A DNA stretch of 64,000 nucleotides from Variovorax sp. PBS-H4 (lineage in GTDB: Bacteria > Pseudomonadota > Gammaproteobacteria > Burkholderiales > Burkholderiaceae_C): the NCBI RefSeq assembly GCF_901827205.1, contig NZ_LR594675.1, positions 4,154,001-4,218,000 on the forward strand. Reading direction: 5' to 3'. Made by a program: the position numbers and the translations under genes. Below, one piece after another: positions 33,068-41,221 of this stretch (its first letter is position 1; every line of letters starts with the position of its first letter). The notes below the pieces were generated by a model. It ran no database searches, was not told where the DNA came from, and saw only the letters and a program-made list of their open reading frames with translations.

Positions 33068-34122
33068 GCGGCACGGCCGTTCCGAAGGCGAACAGCACCG
33101 CAGCCGAAGGCGAAGGCACTCCAGTGAGCCGCGTGCCCCATCGCCGTCTCACCCGCCGCGCGCTGCTCGGTGCCGGCGTGGCGGCGCTGGCCGCACCGGG
33201 CGCGCCGGTTTTCGCCGCCGAAAGCGATTTCTCCAGGCCCGTGCGCATCGTCGTGGTGTACCCGCCCGGCGGCGGCATCGACCTGCTCGCACGCAACCTC
33301 GGCCAGCGCCTGTCGGCGGAATGGAAAGTGCCGGTGATCGTGGACAACCGGCCCGGTGCCGGCACGACCATCGGCGCCGCCGCCGTCGCCAAGGCGCCAC
33401 CGGACGGCCACACGCTGCTCATGACGGACGTGAGCTTCGCCATCACGCCGAGCCTTTACGAGAAGCTGCCCTACGACCCCGTGCGCAGCTTCGCGCCGAT
33501 CAGCCTGATCAACCTGGTGGCCGACGTGCTGGTGGTCCATCCGGACGTTCCGGCGCGCGACACGAAGGAATTGATCGACCTGGCCCGACGCAAGCCGGGC
33601 TCTGTGAGCTATGCCTCGGCCGGCATCGGCACGCTCAACCATCTCGCACCCGACATGCTGCGCGCGATGACGGGCATCCAGGTGCTGCACGTGCCGTACA
33701 ACGGCGCGCTCGCGGCACTCAACGATGTCATCGCGGGACGCGAGCAGTTCTACATCGGCGCACTGAACTCGACCCTGCCGCACATCCGCTCGGGCCGCCT
33801 GCGCGCGCTGGCGGTGACCGGCGCGCGCCGATCGCCCTTGCTGCCCGATGTGCCCACGATTGCCGAGTCCGCGGTGCCTGGCTACGACGTGGCGGCCTGG
33901 TACGGCATGCTTGCACCGGCACACACGCCTGCCGCCATGGTGGAGCGCATCTCTCGCGACCTGGCCAGGTTGCTGCGGGAGCCGGCGTTCGCGCAGACCG
34001 TGGAAAGCGACGGCAACGAGATCGTCGCGAGTTCGCCCTCGGACTTTTCCGCCTTCATCGACAGCGAGATCGCCAAGTGGGGCAAGGCCGCCGCCGAGGC
34101 CACGTCGGCGGCAAGGCGGTAA
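33064..34122 (+). CDS. Bug family binding protein with repeat-derived N-terminal extension
   Basis: A 352-residue Bug/TctC protein as given from GTG 33064, which overlaps the preceding stop (GTGA). The first 22 residues (through TAAEGEGTPVSR) are encoded by a repeat element that also occurs inside the gene at 57557. The functional signal probably begins at a GTG at 33124 or 33133, giving VPHRRLTRRALLGAGVAALAAPGAPVFA, a twin-arginine-type signal. The mature part has RPVRIVVVYPPGGGIDLLARNL and DVPTIAESAVPGYD. Second binding protein of the operon; possibly for a different form of the substrate. Confidence 0.88.
   Translation: MSGTAVPKANSTAAEGEGTPVSRVPHRRLTRRALLGAGVAALAAPGAPVFAAESDFSRPVRIVVVYPPGGGIDLLARNLGQRLSAEWKVPVIVDNRPGAGTTIGAAAVAKAPPDGHTLLMTDVSFAITPSLYEKLPYDPVRSFAPISLINLVADVLVVHPDVPARDTKELIDLARRKPGSVSYASAGIGTLNHLAPDMLRAMTGIQVLHVPYNGALAALNDVIAGREQFYIGALNSTLPHIRSGRLRALAVTGARRSPLLPDVPTIAESAVPGYDVAAWYGMLAPAHTPAAMVERISRDLARLLREPAFAQTVESDGNEIVASSPSDFSAFIDSEIAKWGKAAAEATSAARR
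33065..33131 (+). repeat. 67-base in-frame repeat, copy A
   Basis: This stretch aligns without gaps to the minus strand of 58195-58129 with 8 mismatches (about 88 percent identity). Both copies are translated in the same frame, giving peptides that share P-K-A and the block GEGTPVSR. Within the element CCGAAGGCGAA occurs twice. It supplies the stop of the upstream gene and the start of the Bug gene. Confidence 0.75.
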
Positions 34123-34126
34123 TCGA

Positions 34127-35317
34127 ATGGCCGAACACCTCCGTTTGCACCGCTTGCCCGCCGTCTTCGCGCGCGGGGGCACCAGCAAGGGCCTGATGCT
34201 GCACAGCCGCGACCTGCCGGACGAGCGCGCCCAGTGGGTGCCGATCTTTCTCGCGGCCATGGGCAGTCCCGATCCCTACGGACGCCAGCTCGACGGCATG
34301 GGCGGCGGCCTGTCTTCGCTTTCGAAGATCTGCGTAATGGGTCCCCCGAGCAGGCCCGATGCCGACGTCGACTACACCTTCGCACAGGTCCTGATCAAGA
34401 GCTCGCATGTCGACTTCCAGCCCGTGTGCGGCAACATGTCTTCGGCGGTCGGGCCCTTCGCGGTCGAGGAGGGCCTGGTGGAGGCGCAGGGCGAATCCGC
34501 TACGGTGCGCATCCACAATACCAACACGGGCAAGATCATCGTGTCCACCTTTGCGCTGCAGGAGGGCCGCGCGGCGGTCGAAGGCGCGCTCGAGATACCC
34601 GGGGTCGCCGGCACAGGCGCCCCAGTGCGGCTCGATTTCCTCGATCCTGGTGGCGCGTCCACGGGCAAGCTCCTGCCCACGGGGCAGGCCCGCGACATGC
34701 TGGACGTGCCCGGCATGGGACGGATCGAAGCATCGCTGGTGGATGCAGGCAATGCGTGCGTCTTCGTGCGCGCCGCAGGCCTGGGACTCACGGGGCGGGA
34801 GTCGCCGATGCAGATCGAAGAGGACCTCGAGCTGATGCGCAAGCTGGGCGCGATCCGCATCGCGGCCTCCATCCGCATGGGGCTGGCGGCGGACGAAGCG
34901 GAAGCGGCGTCTCGCACGGCGGTGCCCTTCCTGGGACTGGTCGCGCCGCCGGCCGACAGCACCGCGCTATCTGGCGAAGCGATTCCGGCGGACACGATGG
35001 ACCTGAACGCGCGCGTCCTGTCCAACGGCCAGCCGCACCGCGCCCTGCCGCTCGGCGTCTCCTTGTGCCTGGCCGTCGCCGCGCGCATCGAAGGCACGCT
35101 GGCGCACGAGGTGTGCCGGCCGTCCGACGACCCGGATGCCGACCTGCGGCTGGGCATGCCTTCGGGCGTGCTGCGCGTCGCCGCCGAAGCGCGCCTGCAC
35201 GGTCAGCAATGGCAGGTGCGCCGCGGCAGCTTCTACCGCACGCAGCGGCGCCTGTTCGAAGGCCACGTGCTGGTGCCGGTTCCGGTGTCCGCCACTTTCG
35301 CAAGGGTCCGCGCATGA
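34127..35317 (+). CDS. PrpF family isomerase
   Basis: A 396-residue protein of the PrpF/diaminopimelate-epimerase-like fold, with the family motif FARGGTSKGLML near residue 13, CGNMSSAVGPFA near 103 and MDLNARVLSNGQPHRALPL near the C-terminus. Members are cis-trans isomerases or tautomerases of 2-methylaconitate, aconitate or 4-oxalomesaconate. With the adjacent aconitase-type subunits, isomerisation of an aconitate-like compound is the best guess. The ATG at 34127 lies 4 bases after the Bug stop. Confidence 0.9.
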   Translation: MAEHLRLHRLPAVFARGGTSKGLMLHSRDLPDERAQWVPIFLAAMGSPDPYGRQLDGMGGGLSSLSKICVMGPPSRPDADVDYTFAQVLIKSSHVDFQPVCGNMSSAVGPFAVEEGLVEAQGESATVRIHNTNTGKIIVSTFALQEGRAAVEGALEIPGVAGTGAPVRLDFLDPGGASTGKLLPTGQARDMLDVPGMGRIEASLVDAGNACVFVRAAGLGLTGRESPMQIEEDLELMRKLGAIRIAASIRMGLAADEAEAASRTAVPFLGLVAPPADSTALSGEAIPADTMDLNARVLSNGQPHRALPLGVSLCLAVAARIEGTLAHEVCRPSDDPDADLRLGMPSGVLRVAAEARLHGQQWQVRRGSFYRTQRRLFEGHVLVPVPVSATFARVRA

Positions 35318-36486
35318 AAATCGAACGCATCGAGGTCTTCGTCACCGAACTGCCGGTGCGCGTGCAGCGCTTCTTCTCCAGTGGCAGCTGGGACACGGGC
35401 CCGCAGGGCCGCATCCTGGGCAAGCCCGTGCTGGTGCGCATCCACGCCGAGGGCGTGGTGGGCTACGGCCAGATCCGCCCTATCAGCCCCGGCCACTTCA
35501 TCGGCGACACCACCCAGAGCGTGGTCGCCGCCATCACCGAAATCTACGGGCCGCTGATGCTGGGCCGCAAGATCTCGGACCTCGAATCCATCCACGAGTC
35601 CTTCGACCTTCGGCTGGCCGGTAATCCGGTGGCAAGGGCCGTGCTCGACATCGCGCTGCACGATGCACTGGGCAAGGCGCACGGCGTTCCCGTGCACGAG
35701 CTGATCGGCGGGTGCTGCCAGCCGCGCATCCCGCTCGAATGGTCGGTGAGCCTGGCCGAGGATGCCTCGACGATGGTGGCCGAAGCCATCCGTGCTGTCG
35801 ACGAGTTCGGCGTCAAGGTGCTGTGCCTGAAGGCGGCCGACCGCCGAGGCTGGCGCCAGGACGTGCTGAACTTCGAGACGGTGCGCAAGGCCGTGGGAGA
35901 CGACGTGGTGATCGGCGCGGACCCCAACACGGGCTGGTCGGTGTCCGACTCCATCAACGCGCTGAATTCGCTGCGCCATTTCGACCTGGGCTACCTGGAG
36001 CAGCCCGTTGCCCGCCACGACCTGCGGGGGCTTGCCGCCGTGCGGCGTGCCGCCAACGGCGTGCCGCTCATGGCCGACGAATCGCTCTTCACGGTGCAGG
36101 ATGCGTACGCGCTGGCGCAGGCGGAAGCCGTGGACGCGCTGTGCATCAAGCTCTACAAGGTCGGCGGCCTGAGCCCGGCGCGCAAGATCGCCGCCGTTGC
36201 CGAGGCCACCCACCTGCTGCTCAACGTCGGCGGGCTGGCCGTGCAGTCTCAACTCGAAGCCGCGGCCGCCGCCCACTTCTACGCCGCGACACCGGCGCGC
36301 CGAATGATGGGCGCGGGCGAATTCCTCTTCGGGTTGAACACGACTGCGCCGGACCCGCTCGTCGCCGAGACGGACTTCGTGGTGCGCGACGGCCATGTCG
36401 AAGTCCCGCGCGGCCCCGGGCTGGGGATCACCATCGACGAGGCCGCACTCGCACGCTTCACGCTGCGGCAGGAAACCATCCGCTAA
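35314..36486 (+). CDS. Enolase superfamily (mandelate racemase/muconate lactonizing enzyme-like)
   Basis: A 390-residue enolase-superfamily enzyme. It contains a Lys on the second barrel strand (VLCLKAADRR), metal ligands in IGADPNTGW, YLEQPV and MADES, and a second Lys in CIKLYKVGGL; this Lys/Lys pair is the muconate-lactonizing-enzyme subgroup pattern. The enzyme abstracts a proton alpha to a carboxylate, leading to cycloisomerisation, dehydration or racemisation. The ATGA overlap with the PrpF gene indicates coupled translation. The reaction here is undefined. Confidence 0.9.
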   Translation: MKIERIEVFVTELPVRVQRFFSSGSWDTGPQGRILGKPVLVRIHAEGVVGYGQIRPISPGHFIGDTTQSVVAAITEIYGPLMLGRKISDLESIHESFDLRLAGNPVARAVLDIALHDALGKAHGVPVHELIGGCCQPRIPLEWSVSLAEDASTMVAEAIRAVDEFGVKVLCLKAADRRGWRQDVLNFETVRKAVGDDVVIGADPNTGWSVSDSINALNSLRHFDLGYLEQPVARHDLRGLAAVRRAANGVPLMADESLFTVQDAYALAQAEAVDALCIKLYKVGGLSPARKIAAVAEATHLLLNVGGLAVQSQLEAAAAAHFYAATPARRMMGAGEFLFGLNTTAPDPLVAETDFVVRDGHVEVPRGPGLGITIDEAALARFTLRQETIR

Positions 36487-36500
36487 TCCAAGGAGAACAA

Positions 36501-37394
36501 ATGAAACTCGGCCTCATCGGCGTCGGCAACATCGGCATGCATTTCGCGAACCGCCTGGTGGCCGCAGGCCACGAAGTTCGGGTCTATGACCGCAACGCGG
36601 CCGCCCTGGATCGCGTGGTGACGCAGGGCGCCAAGGCGGCCGCCAGCAATCAGGACCTGGCTGCGCAGGTCGAAATCGTGCTGCTGTCGCTGCCCATTCC
36701 CGCAGTGGTACTGCAAGTAGCGGACGAGATCTCGCAACCGGGCAGCAAGGTGCGCGTGGTGGTGGACCTGTCCACCACCGGTCCTTCGGTCACTCACCAG
36801 GTCGCGAATCTGCTGAAAGGCCGTGGCATCGCCCTGGTCGGCGCCCCGGTGAGCGGCGGCACCGCCAACGCCGAAAAAGGCGCGCTGGCAGTCATGACAG
36901 GCGGCCCCGCGGCCGCGTACGAGGAAGTCGAGCCGCTGCTGAGGGTGATCGGCAAGAACATCTTCCACCTGGGCGAAGACCCGAGCCTCGGCCAGACCAT
37001 GAAGATCATCAACAACACGCTGTACGCCACGAGCATGATCGCGAGTTGCGAGGCGCTGGTATTCGGCGTCAAGGCGGGCCTGAATGCGAAGACCATGCTG
37101 GACGTCCTCAACGTTTCGAGCGGCCGATCGTTCGCGACGCTGGAGCGCATTCCACAGTGCGTGATGGACCGCAGCTTTCCCGTGCGCTTCACGACCGAGC
37201 TCCTGCACAAGGACGTCAAGATGTGCATGGACGAAGCCGAGAAGCTGGGCGTTCCGATGCAGGTCAACCCGGTCGCTCGGCAGTTCCTCGCCTTTGCCAT
37301 CAGCCAGGGCGATGGCGACAAGGACAACGTCTATCCGATCCGCCACATCGAAGGCTGGGCAGGCGTGCAGTTCGGCGAGGCGCCGAAGGCCTGA
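36501..37394 (+). CDS. NAD(P)-dependent 3-hydroxyisobutyrate-dehydrogenase-like oxidoreductase
   Basis: A 297-residue beta-hydroxyacid dehydrogenase. The Rossmann motif LGLIGVGNIGMHFANRL is at the N-terminus, the substrate loop GAPVSGGTANAEKGAL near residue 115 and the catalytic Lys in GQTMKIINNTL near 170. The ATG follows AAGGAGA. Probable role: oxidation of a 3-hydroxy acid or reduction of a tartronate-semialdehyde-like intermediate late in the pathway. Confidence 0.92.
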   Translation: MKLGLIGVGNIGMHFANRLVAAGHEVRVYDRNAAALDRVVTQGAKAAASNQDLAAQVEIVLLSLPIPAVVLQVADEISQPGSKVRVVVDLSTTGPSVTHQVANLLKGRGIALVGAPVSGGTANAEKGALAVMTGGPAAAYEEVEPLLRVIGKNIFHLGEDPSLGQTMKIINNTLYATSMIASCEALVFGVKAGLNAKTMLDVLNVSSGRSFATLERIPQCVMDRSFPVRFTTELLHKDVKMCMDEAEKLGVPMQVNPVARQFLAFAISQGDGDKDNVYPIRHIEGWAGVQFGEAPKA

Positions 37395-37444
37395 GCCTCC
37401 CCTGTTCATCGATCGATCCATCCATCCACCGGAAGCACCCAACC

Positions 37445-38026
37445 ATGTCCCTGCTGAAGATCCGCAAGAAGCTCCTCAACATCGAGACCATCTACCACGA
37501 AGGCGGGCCGGTCCGCGACGACCCGTTGCGGGTCGGCGCGGTCGCGATCGTGGTGAACAACCCTTACGCGGGCCGCTATGTCGAAGACCTCTCCCCGCTG
37601 GTCGAGGCCGCCATCGAATTGGCCAAGGGCATCGTTCCCGAACTGATCGGCGCCCTTGGCGGTACCGACAAGATCCAGGCCTACGGCAAGGGCGCCATCG
37701 TCGGCGTCAACGGCGAACTGGAGCACGGTGCCGTGTGGCACGAGGCGGGGGGATGGTCGATGCGCGCCAACCTGCCCAACGCCAAGTCGATCGTGCCGAC
37801 GGCCAAGGGCGTGGCATCCGCCGGCACGCGGCTCGCAATCCCCATGCACCACATTGCCGCGGCCTACGTGCGCAGCCATTTCAACAGCATCGACGTGGGG
37901 GTGATGGATGGACCGCGCCCCGACGAGTTGCTCTACGCGCTCGTGATGGGGACCGGCGGACGGGTGCACGAGCGCCTGGGCGGCCTGCGCGCCGACCAGA
38001 TCTCGGTGGGCGACGGCCAGCGATGA
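37445..38026 (+). CDS. DUF1185 (amino acid synthesis family) protein
   Basis: A 193-residue protein with the DUF1185 pattern: LRVGAVAIVVNNPYAGRYVEDLSPL, GAIVGVNGELEHGA, and IPMHHIAAAYVRSHFNSIDVGVMDGPRPDELLYALVMG. Despite the family name no reaction is established. The conserved His and Arg residues suggest an enzyme. Its stop overlaps the following start (ATGA), tying it to the hydroxyacid dehydrogenase. Confidence 0.88.
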   Translation: MSLLKIRKKLLNIETIYHEGGPVRDDPLRVGAVAIVVNNPYAGRYVEDLSPLVEAAIELAKGIVPELIGALGGTDKIQAYGKGAIVGVNGELEHGAVWHEAGGWSMRANLPNAKSIVPTAKGVASAGTRLAIPMHHIAAAYVRSHFNSIDVGVMDGPRPDELLYALVMGTGGRVHERLGGLRADQISVGDGQR

Positions 38027-38991
38027 GCCGTACAGGGGGCAAGCCTCTGCTGCTGGTCATGGTGTTTCTCTCCGAGGAGCACCAGAAGCTGGTCGCCCAG
38101 TACTACGACATGCTCTACGCGCCCGCACCGGGCCAGCGTGACGATCGCTCCGGCGCGGCGCCCCTCATCGCGCAGCACGGAGGTGACATCCGCGTGGTGC
38201 TCACCAATGGCGCACACGGCATCCTGCCGCAGGAGATCGACGCCATGCCGCGGCTGGAATTGATCTCGTCGCTGGGGGTGGGCTACGAGAACATCGCGGT
38301 GGCGCATGCGCGACAGCGCGGCATCCTCGTCAGCAATGCAGCCGGCACGAACGAGGAATGCGTGGCCGACCACGCCATGATGCTGCTGCTCGGCGCGGCG
38401 AGGCGCCTGCCCTACCTCAATGCCGGTGTGCGCCGCGGGCTCTGGCGCGACCAGATCGCCCGGCCGCCGCAGGTGTCCTTCAAGCGCATGGGCGTGCTGG
38501 GCCTGGGCGCCATCGGGCGTGCGGTCGCGCATCGGGCGTTGGCCTTCCACATGGAGGTCGGCTATCACACGCGCACGCGTCGCGCCGACTCGCCCCACCG
38601 CTATTTCGAATCCGTGCTGGAGCTCGCGCGGTGGAGCGACTTCCTGGTCGTGGCCGCACCGGGCGGCGCGGGGACGCAGCACATCATCAACGACGCGGTC
38701 ATGGAAGCGCTGGGGCCGCAAGGCGTTCTGGTGAACATCTCGCGCGGCTCGCTGGTCGACACGAAGGCGCTGGCCGAAGCGCTTCGCACCGGCACGCTGC
38801 TGGCCGCCGGCCTGGATGTGTACGAGGGCGAACCTGCCCCTCCCTCGCCCTTGCTGGAGCTGGAGAACGCTATCCTGACGCCGCACATCGCCGGGCTGTC
38901 GCCGGAGGCGATCCATGCGTCCGTCGTGCGTTTCCTGGAAAACGCCGAGGCGCACTTCGCCGGCCGGCCCCTCGTCACGCCAGTCGGCTGA
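38023..38991 (+). CDS. D-2-hydroxyacid dehydrogenase
   Basis: A 322-residue NAD(P)-dependent D-isomer-specific 2-hydroxyacid dehydrogenase. The cofactor loop MGVLGLGAIGRAVA is near residue 153; the catalytic Arg lies in VNISRGSLVD, the Glu in DVYEGEPAPP, and the His in TPHIAGLS. It interconverts a 2-keto acid and a D-2-hydroxy acid in the cytoplasm. It is the last intact gene of the operon; a decayed FAD-linked oxidase, an enzyme class that oxidises D-2-hydroxy acids, follows directly. Confidence 0.92.
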   Translation: MSRTGGKPLLLVMVFLSEEHQKLVAQYYDMLYAPAPGQRDDRSGAAPLIAQHGGDIRVVLTNGAHGILPQEIDAMPRLELISSLGVGYENIAVAHARQRGILVSNAAGTNEECVADHAMMLLLGAARRLPYLNAGVRRGLWRDQIARPPQVSFKRMGVLGLGAIGRAVAHRALAFHMEVGYHTRTRRADSPHRYFESVLELARWSDFLVVAAPGGAGTQHIINDAVMEALGPQGVLVNISRGSLVDTKALAEALRTGTLLAAGLDVYEGEPAPPSPLLELENAILTPHIAGLSPEAIHASVVRFLENAEAHFAGRPLVTPVG

Positions 38992-38999
38992 TGCAGGAC

Positions 39000-39430
39000 G
39001 ACGCTGTTTCATCGCCGATCTGCGCGCAAGCATGGCCGCGCCGGACGCGCTGCTGGCTCAGGGCGCGAACACGGGCCTGGTGGCGGCTTCCACGCCCGAT
39101 GCGAGTGGCACCCAGGTGGTGCTGTCCACGCGGCGCATGAAGGACTTCCTCTCGGTGGACGCAACGGCGCGCACAGCGCATGTGTCCGCAGGCGTGCTGC
39201 TCAGCGAACTCGACGAGGCGGCTTCGCGGCACTGCCGCAAAGTCATCCTGACGTCGATGTCACCGACTTCGGCCACATCGTTGACGGCGGCGTGCACTTC
39301 AATCTTGTGTGCCCGAAGACGCGCCCGATCACCGACACCGAAATCGCCGACATCCGCGGCCGGGTCTACGAGATGGCTGTCCGCGACGTCGGCGGCCCTC
39401 CCTTCTGCTCACCGTTGACCGCAAGCCGAT
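39000..39430 (+). pseudogene. FAD-linked oxidase remnant with internal deletion and frameshift
   Basis: Two pieces of one FAD_binding_4/FAD-oxidase-C protein lie in different frames. The N-terminal piece (about 39000-39235) reads FIADLRASMAAPDALLAQG, then ANTGLVAASTPDASGTQVVLS and HVSAGVLLSELDEAASRH, the FAD-binding half of D-lactate/D-2-hydroxyglutarate-type dehydrogenases. From about 39253 another frame reads VDVTDFGHIVDGGVHFNLV and IRGRVYEMAVRDVGG, the C-terminal end of the same family. The several hundred residues normally in between are missing, and the final active-site segment breaks off after VGGPPF. The remnant ends inside the 3' end of the convergent amidohydrolase. It is almost certainly non-functional. 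Confidence 0.78.
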
Positions 39431-40487
39431 ACACCCGGCACGCCGTCCCGCAAAACAGGGCCGCGCGCTCCACAGGCGACAGCGAACGGGTCGCCCGCTT
39501 GAAGGCGTTCCAGAGCTCGGTGTAGCCGCAGGACTGCTTGTCCACCGGAAAATTGCCTTCGAACATGCAGCGCTGCGCGCCGAACGCTTCGATGCAGGCG
39601 TCGATGAGCGGCTGCCACGCCTGGGCCAGTTCCAGGGACGTGGGCGGCGTCCCCCGGTGCTCGAACCCGAATCCGAACACCGGCATTCCCATGCCCCCCA
39701 CCTTGACGGACACGTTGGGACAGGCCGCGAGACGTCCCAGGTCATGGCGCCACCGCGCAACGTTCGCGGCGCGGTGGCGGCGGTAGTCGCCGACGCCGAT
39801 CAGGCCACCGACATGGTTCAGCACGATCGACAACTCGGGAAGGGCGTCCGCCAGATCGGCGAGCTCGCCAAGCTGCAAGTGATAGATCCAGGCATCGAAG
39901 CTCAGTCCGAAGCGATGCACTTGCGACAGGCCCTTGCGAAACACAGGGTCGGCGAGCAAATGCGGCTTTGCGGGATGCAGCACAAAGCGGCCGACGGCAC
40001 CGTCCTCATGGGCCGCCGCGTGGCGCACGCCGCGCAATCGCCCCCGGCCCGCCTCCAGCTGCGCCTCGAGCACCTCTGCGACTTCGTCTCCGAGGAGCAG
40101 GTCGGCATGCGAGACGATGCCGGCTGCAAGCTTGCAGGGTCCTTGCGAAAGGGAAACGCCGGACTGCGCAAGCGCCGCGATCTTCAGCACTTCGCCGACC
40201 GGCCGCAACGCCTGCGGCCCGGAGCGATGCCAGCCGGACTGGTAACCCTCCACGTAGACGGTGGCGATGATCCTGTGCCCGCCGGCGAAGTCACGCTCCA
40301 GATCTTCCAGGCGGTAATGGTGGGGATCGGTGGGCGTGCCGTACAGGTGGTGATGGGCATCGACGATCGGCAGCTCGGGTTCGAGCGCCGGTTCCGGAAG
40401 CGTGCCAGCCTGCCAATCCAACAGCTCGTTCGTCGTCCTGTGCAGGGTTCCGCGGTAGCCGGGCAGATCGCGCTTGGCCTCCGTCAT
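39366..40487 (-). CDS. Amidohydrolase family protein (amidohydrolase-2), altered C-terminus
   Basis: A 373-residue TIM-barrel metal-dependent hydrolase. The metal motif LPIVDAHHHLYG is near residue 40, a later His in IVLNHVGG, and EGNFPVDKQSCGY near the C-terminus. It is related to the amidohydrolase at 2999-4084, which ends soon after FAGTAIRAYGL. Here the equivalent FCGTACRVYRL is followed by about 20 extra residues (AVNGEQKGGPPTSRTAIS) read antisense through the oxidase remnant, so the original 3' end was replaced by a deletion junction near 39415. It overlaps the upstream ATPase stop (ATGA) and probably hydrolyses a lactone-like substrate. Confidence 0.9.
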   Translation of the reverse strand: MTEAKRDLPGYRGTLHRTTNELLDWQAGTLPEPALEPELPIVDAHHHLYGTPTDPHHYRLEDLERDFAGGHRIIATVYVEGYQSGWHRSGPQALRPVGEVLKIAALAQSGVSLSQGPCKLAAGIVSHADLLLGDEVAEVLEAQLEAGRGRLRGVRHAAAHEDGAVGRFVLHPAKPHLLADPVFRKGLSQVHRFGLSFDAWIYHLQLGELADLADALPELSIVLNHVGGLIGVGDYRRHRAANVARWRHDLGRLAACPNVSVKVGGMGMPVFGFGFEHRGTPPTSLELAQAWQPLIDACIEAFGAQRCMFEGNFPVDKQSCGYTELWNAFKRATRSLSPVERAALFCGTACRVYRLAVNGEQKGGPPTSRTAIS

Positions 40488-41218
40488 GCATGTCCGCCCA
40501 GGTAAACCCGTTGCAGCAGATCGCCCTCACGCAATTCATCAACGAATCCGCCCGCGGCGATGCGGCCCGTCTCCATCAAGTACCCGTAGTCGGCATGGCG
40601 CAGCGCCTTCTCGACAAGCTGCTCGACGAGCAGGATGGCGACACCGCTCCTGCGCAGGTGCGAAGCAACATCCAGGATGCGGTCGATGACCATGGGCGCC
40701 AACCCGCCCGAGGGTTCGTCCAGGATGAGCAATTTTGGATCGCCCACGACGCCTTGGCCGACGGCCAGAATCTGTTGCTGGCCGCCGGACAGGCGCGACG
40801 CCATCTCATGGCGCCGCGCTGCCAGTTCCGGGAACATGTCATACACCCTTGCAAGCTTGCTGCGATCCCCGCGCGGATTGGCCGCGTAGGTACCCAGAAG
40901 CAGGTTGTCCTCGATGGACAGGCTGTGAAAGACGCGATGGCCTTCGAGCACCTGGACGATGCCGGCCCTGACGATGTCTCGCGGCGTGGCAGCGGCGAGA
41001 TCGCGCCCGTTGAAACGGATCGTGCCGGACCGCATGGGCAAGAGCCCCGAGATGGCGTGCAGCAAGGTGCTCTTGCCCGCCCCGTTGCGCCCCAGCAGGA
41101 CCACGAACTCGCCGGCGCGCACCTCCAGCGTGGCGCCGTGCACCGCCTCGGCCTTTCCGTAGGCCACATGCACATCGCGCACCTCGAGCAGGGGCGCCGC
41201 GGGCCGGTCCTTGATCAT
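40484..41218 (-). CDS. Branched-chain-type ABC transporter ATPase (LivF family)
   Basis: A 244-residue ATPase. Walker A GRNGAGKST, the VLEGHRVFHSLSIEDNLLLGTY segment that marks LivF, signature LSGGQQQ and Walker B LLILDEPSGGLAP are present. It starts 3 bases after the LivG-type gene and ends in an ATGA overlap with the amidohydrolase, which is thus part of the transporter operon. Confidence 0.92.
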   Translation of the reverse strand: MIKDRPAAPLLEVRDVHVAYGKAEAVHGATLEVRAGEFVVLLGRNGAGKSTLLHAISGLLPMRSGTIRFNGRDLAAATPRDIVRAGIVQVLEGHRVFHSLSIEDNLLLGTYAANPRGDRSKLARVYDMFPELAARRHEMASRLSGGQQQILAVGQGVVGDPKLLILDEPSGGLAPMVIDRILDVASHLRRSGVAILLVEQLVEKALRHADYGYLMETGRIAAGGFVDELREGDLLQRVYLGGHA

Positions 41219-41221
41219 CTT

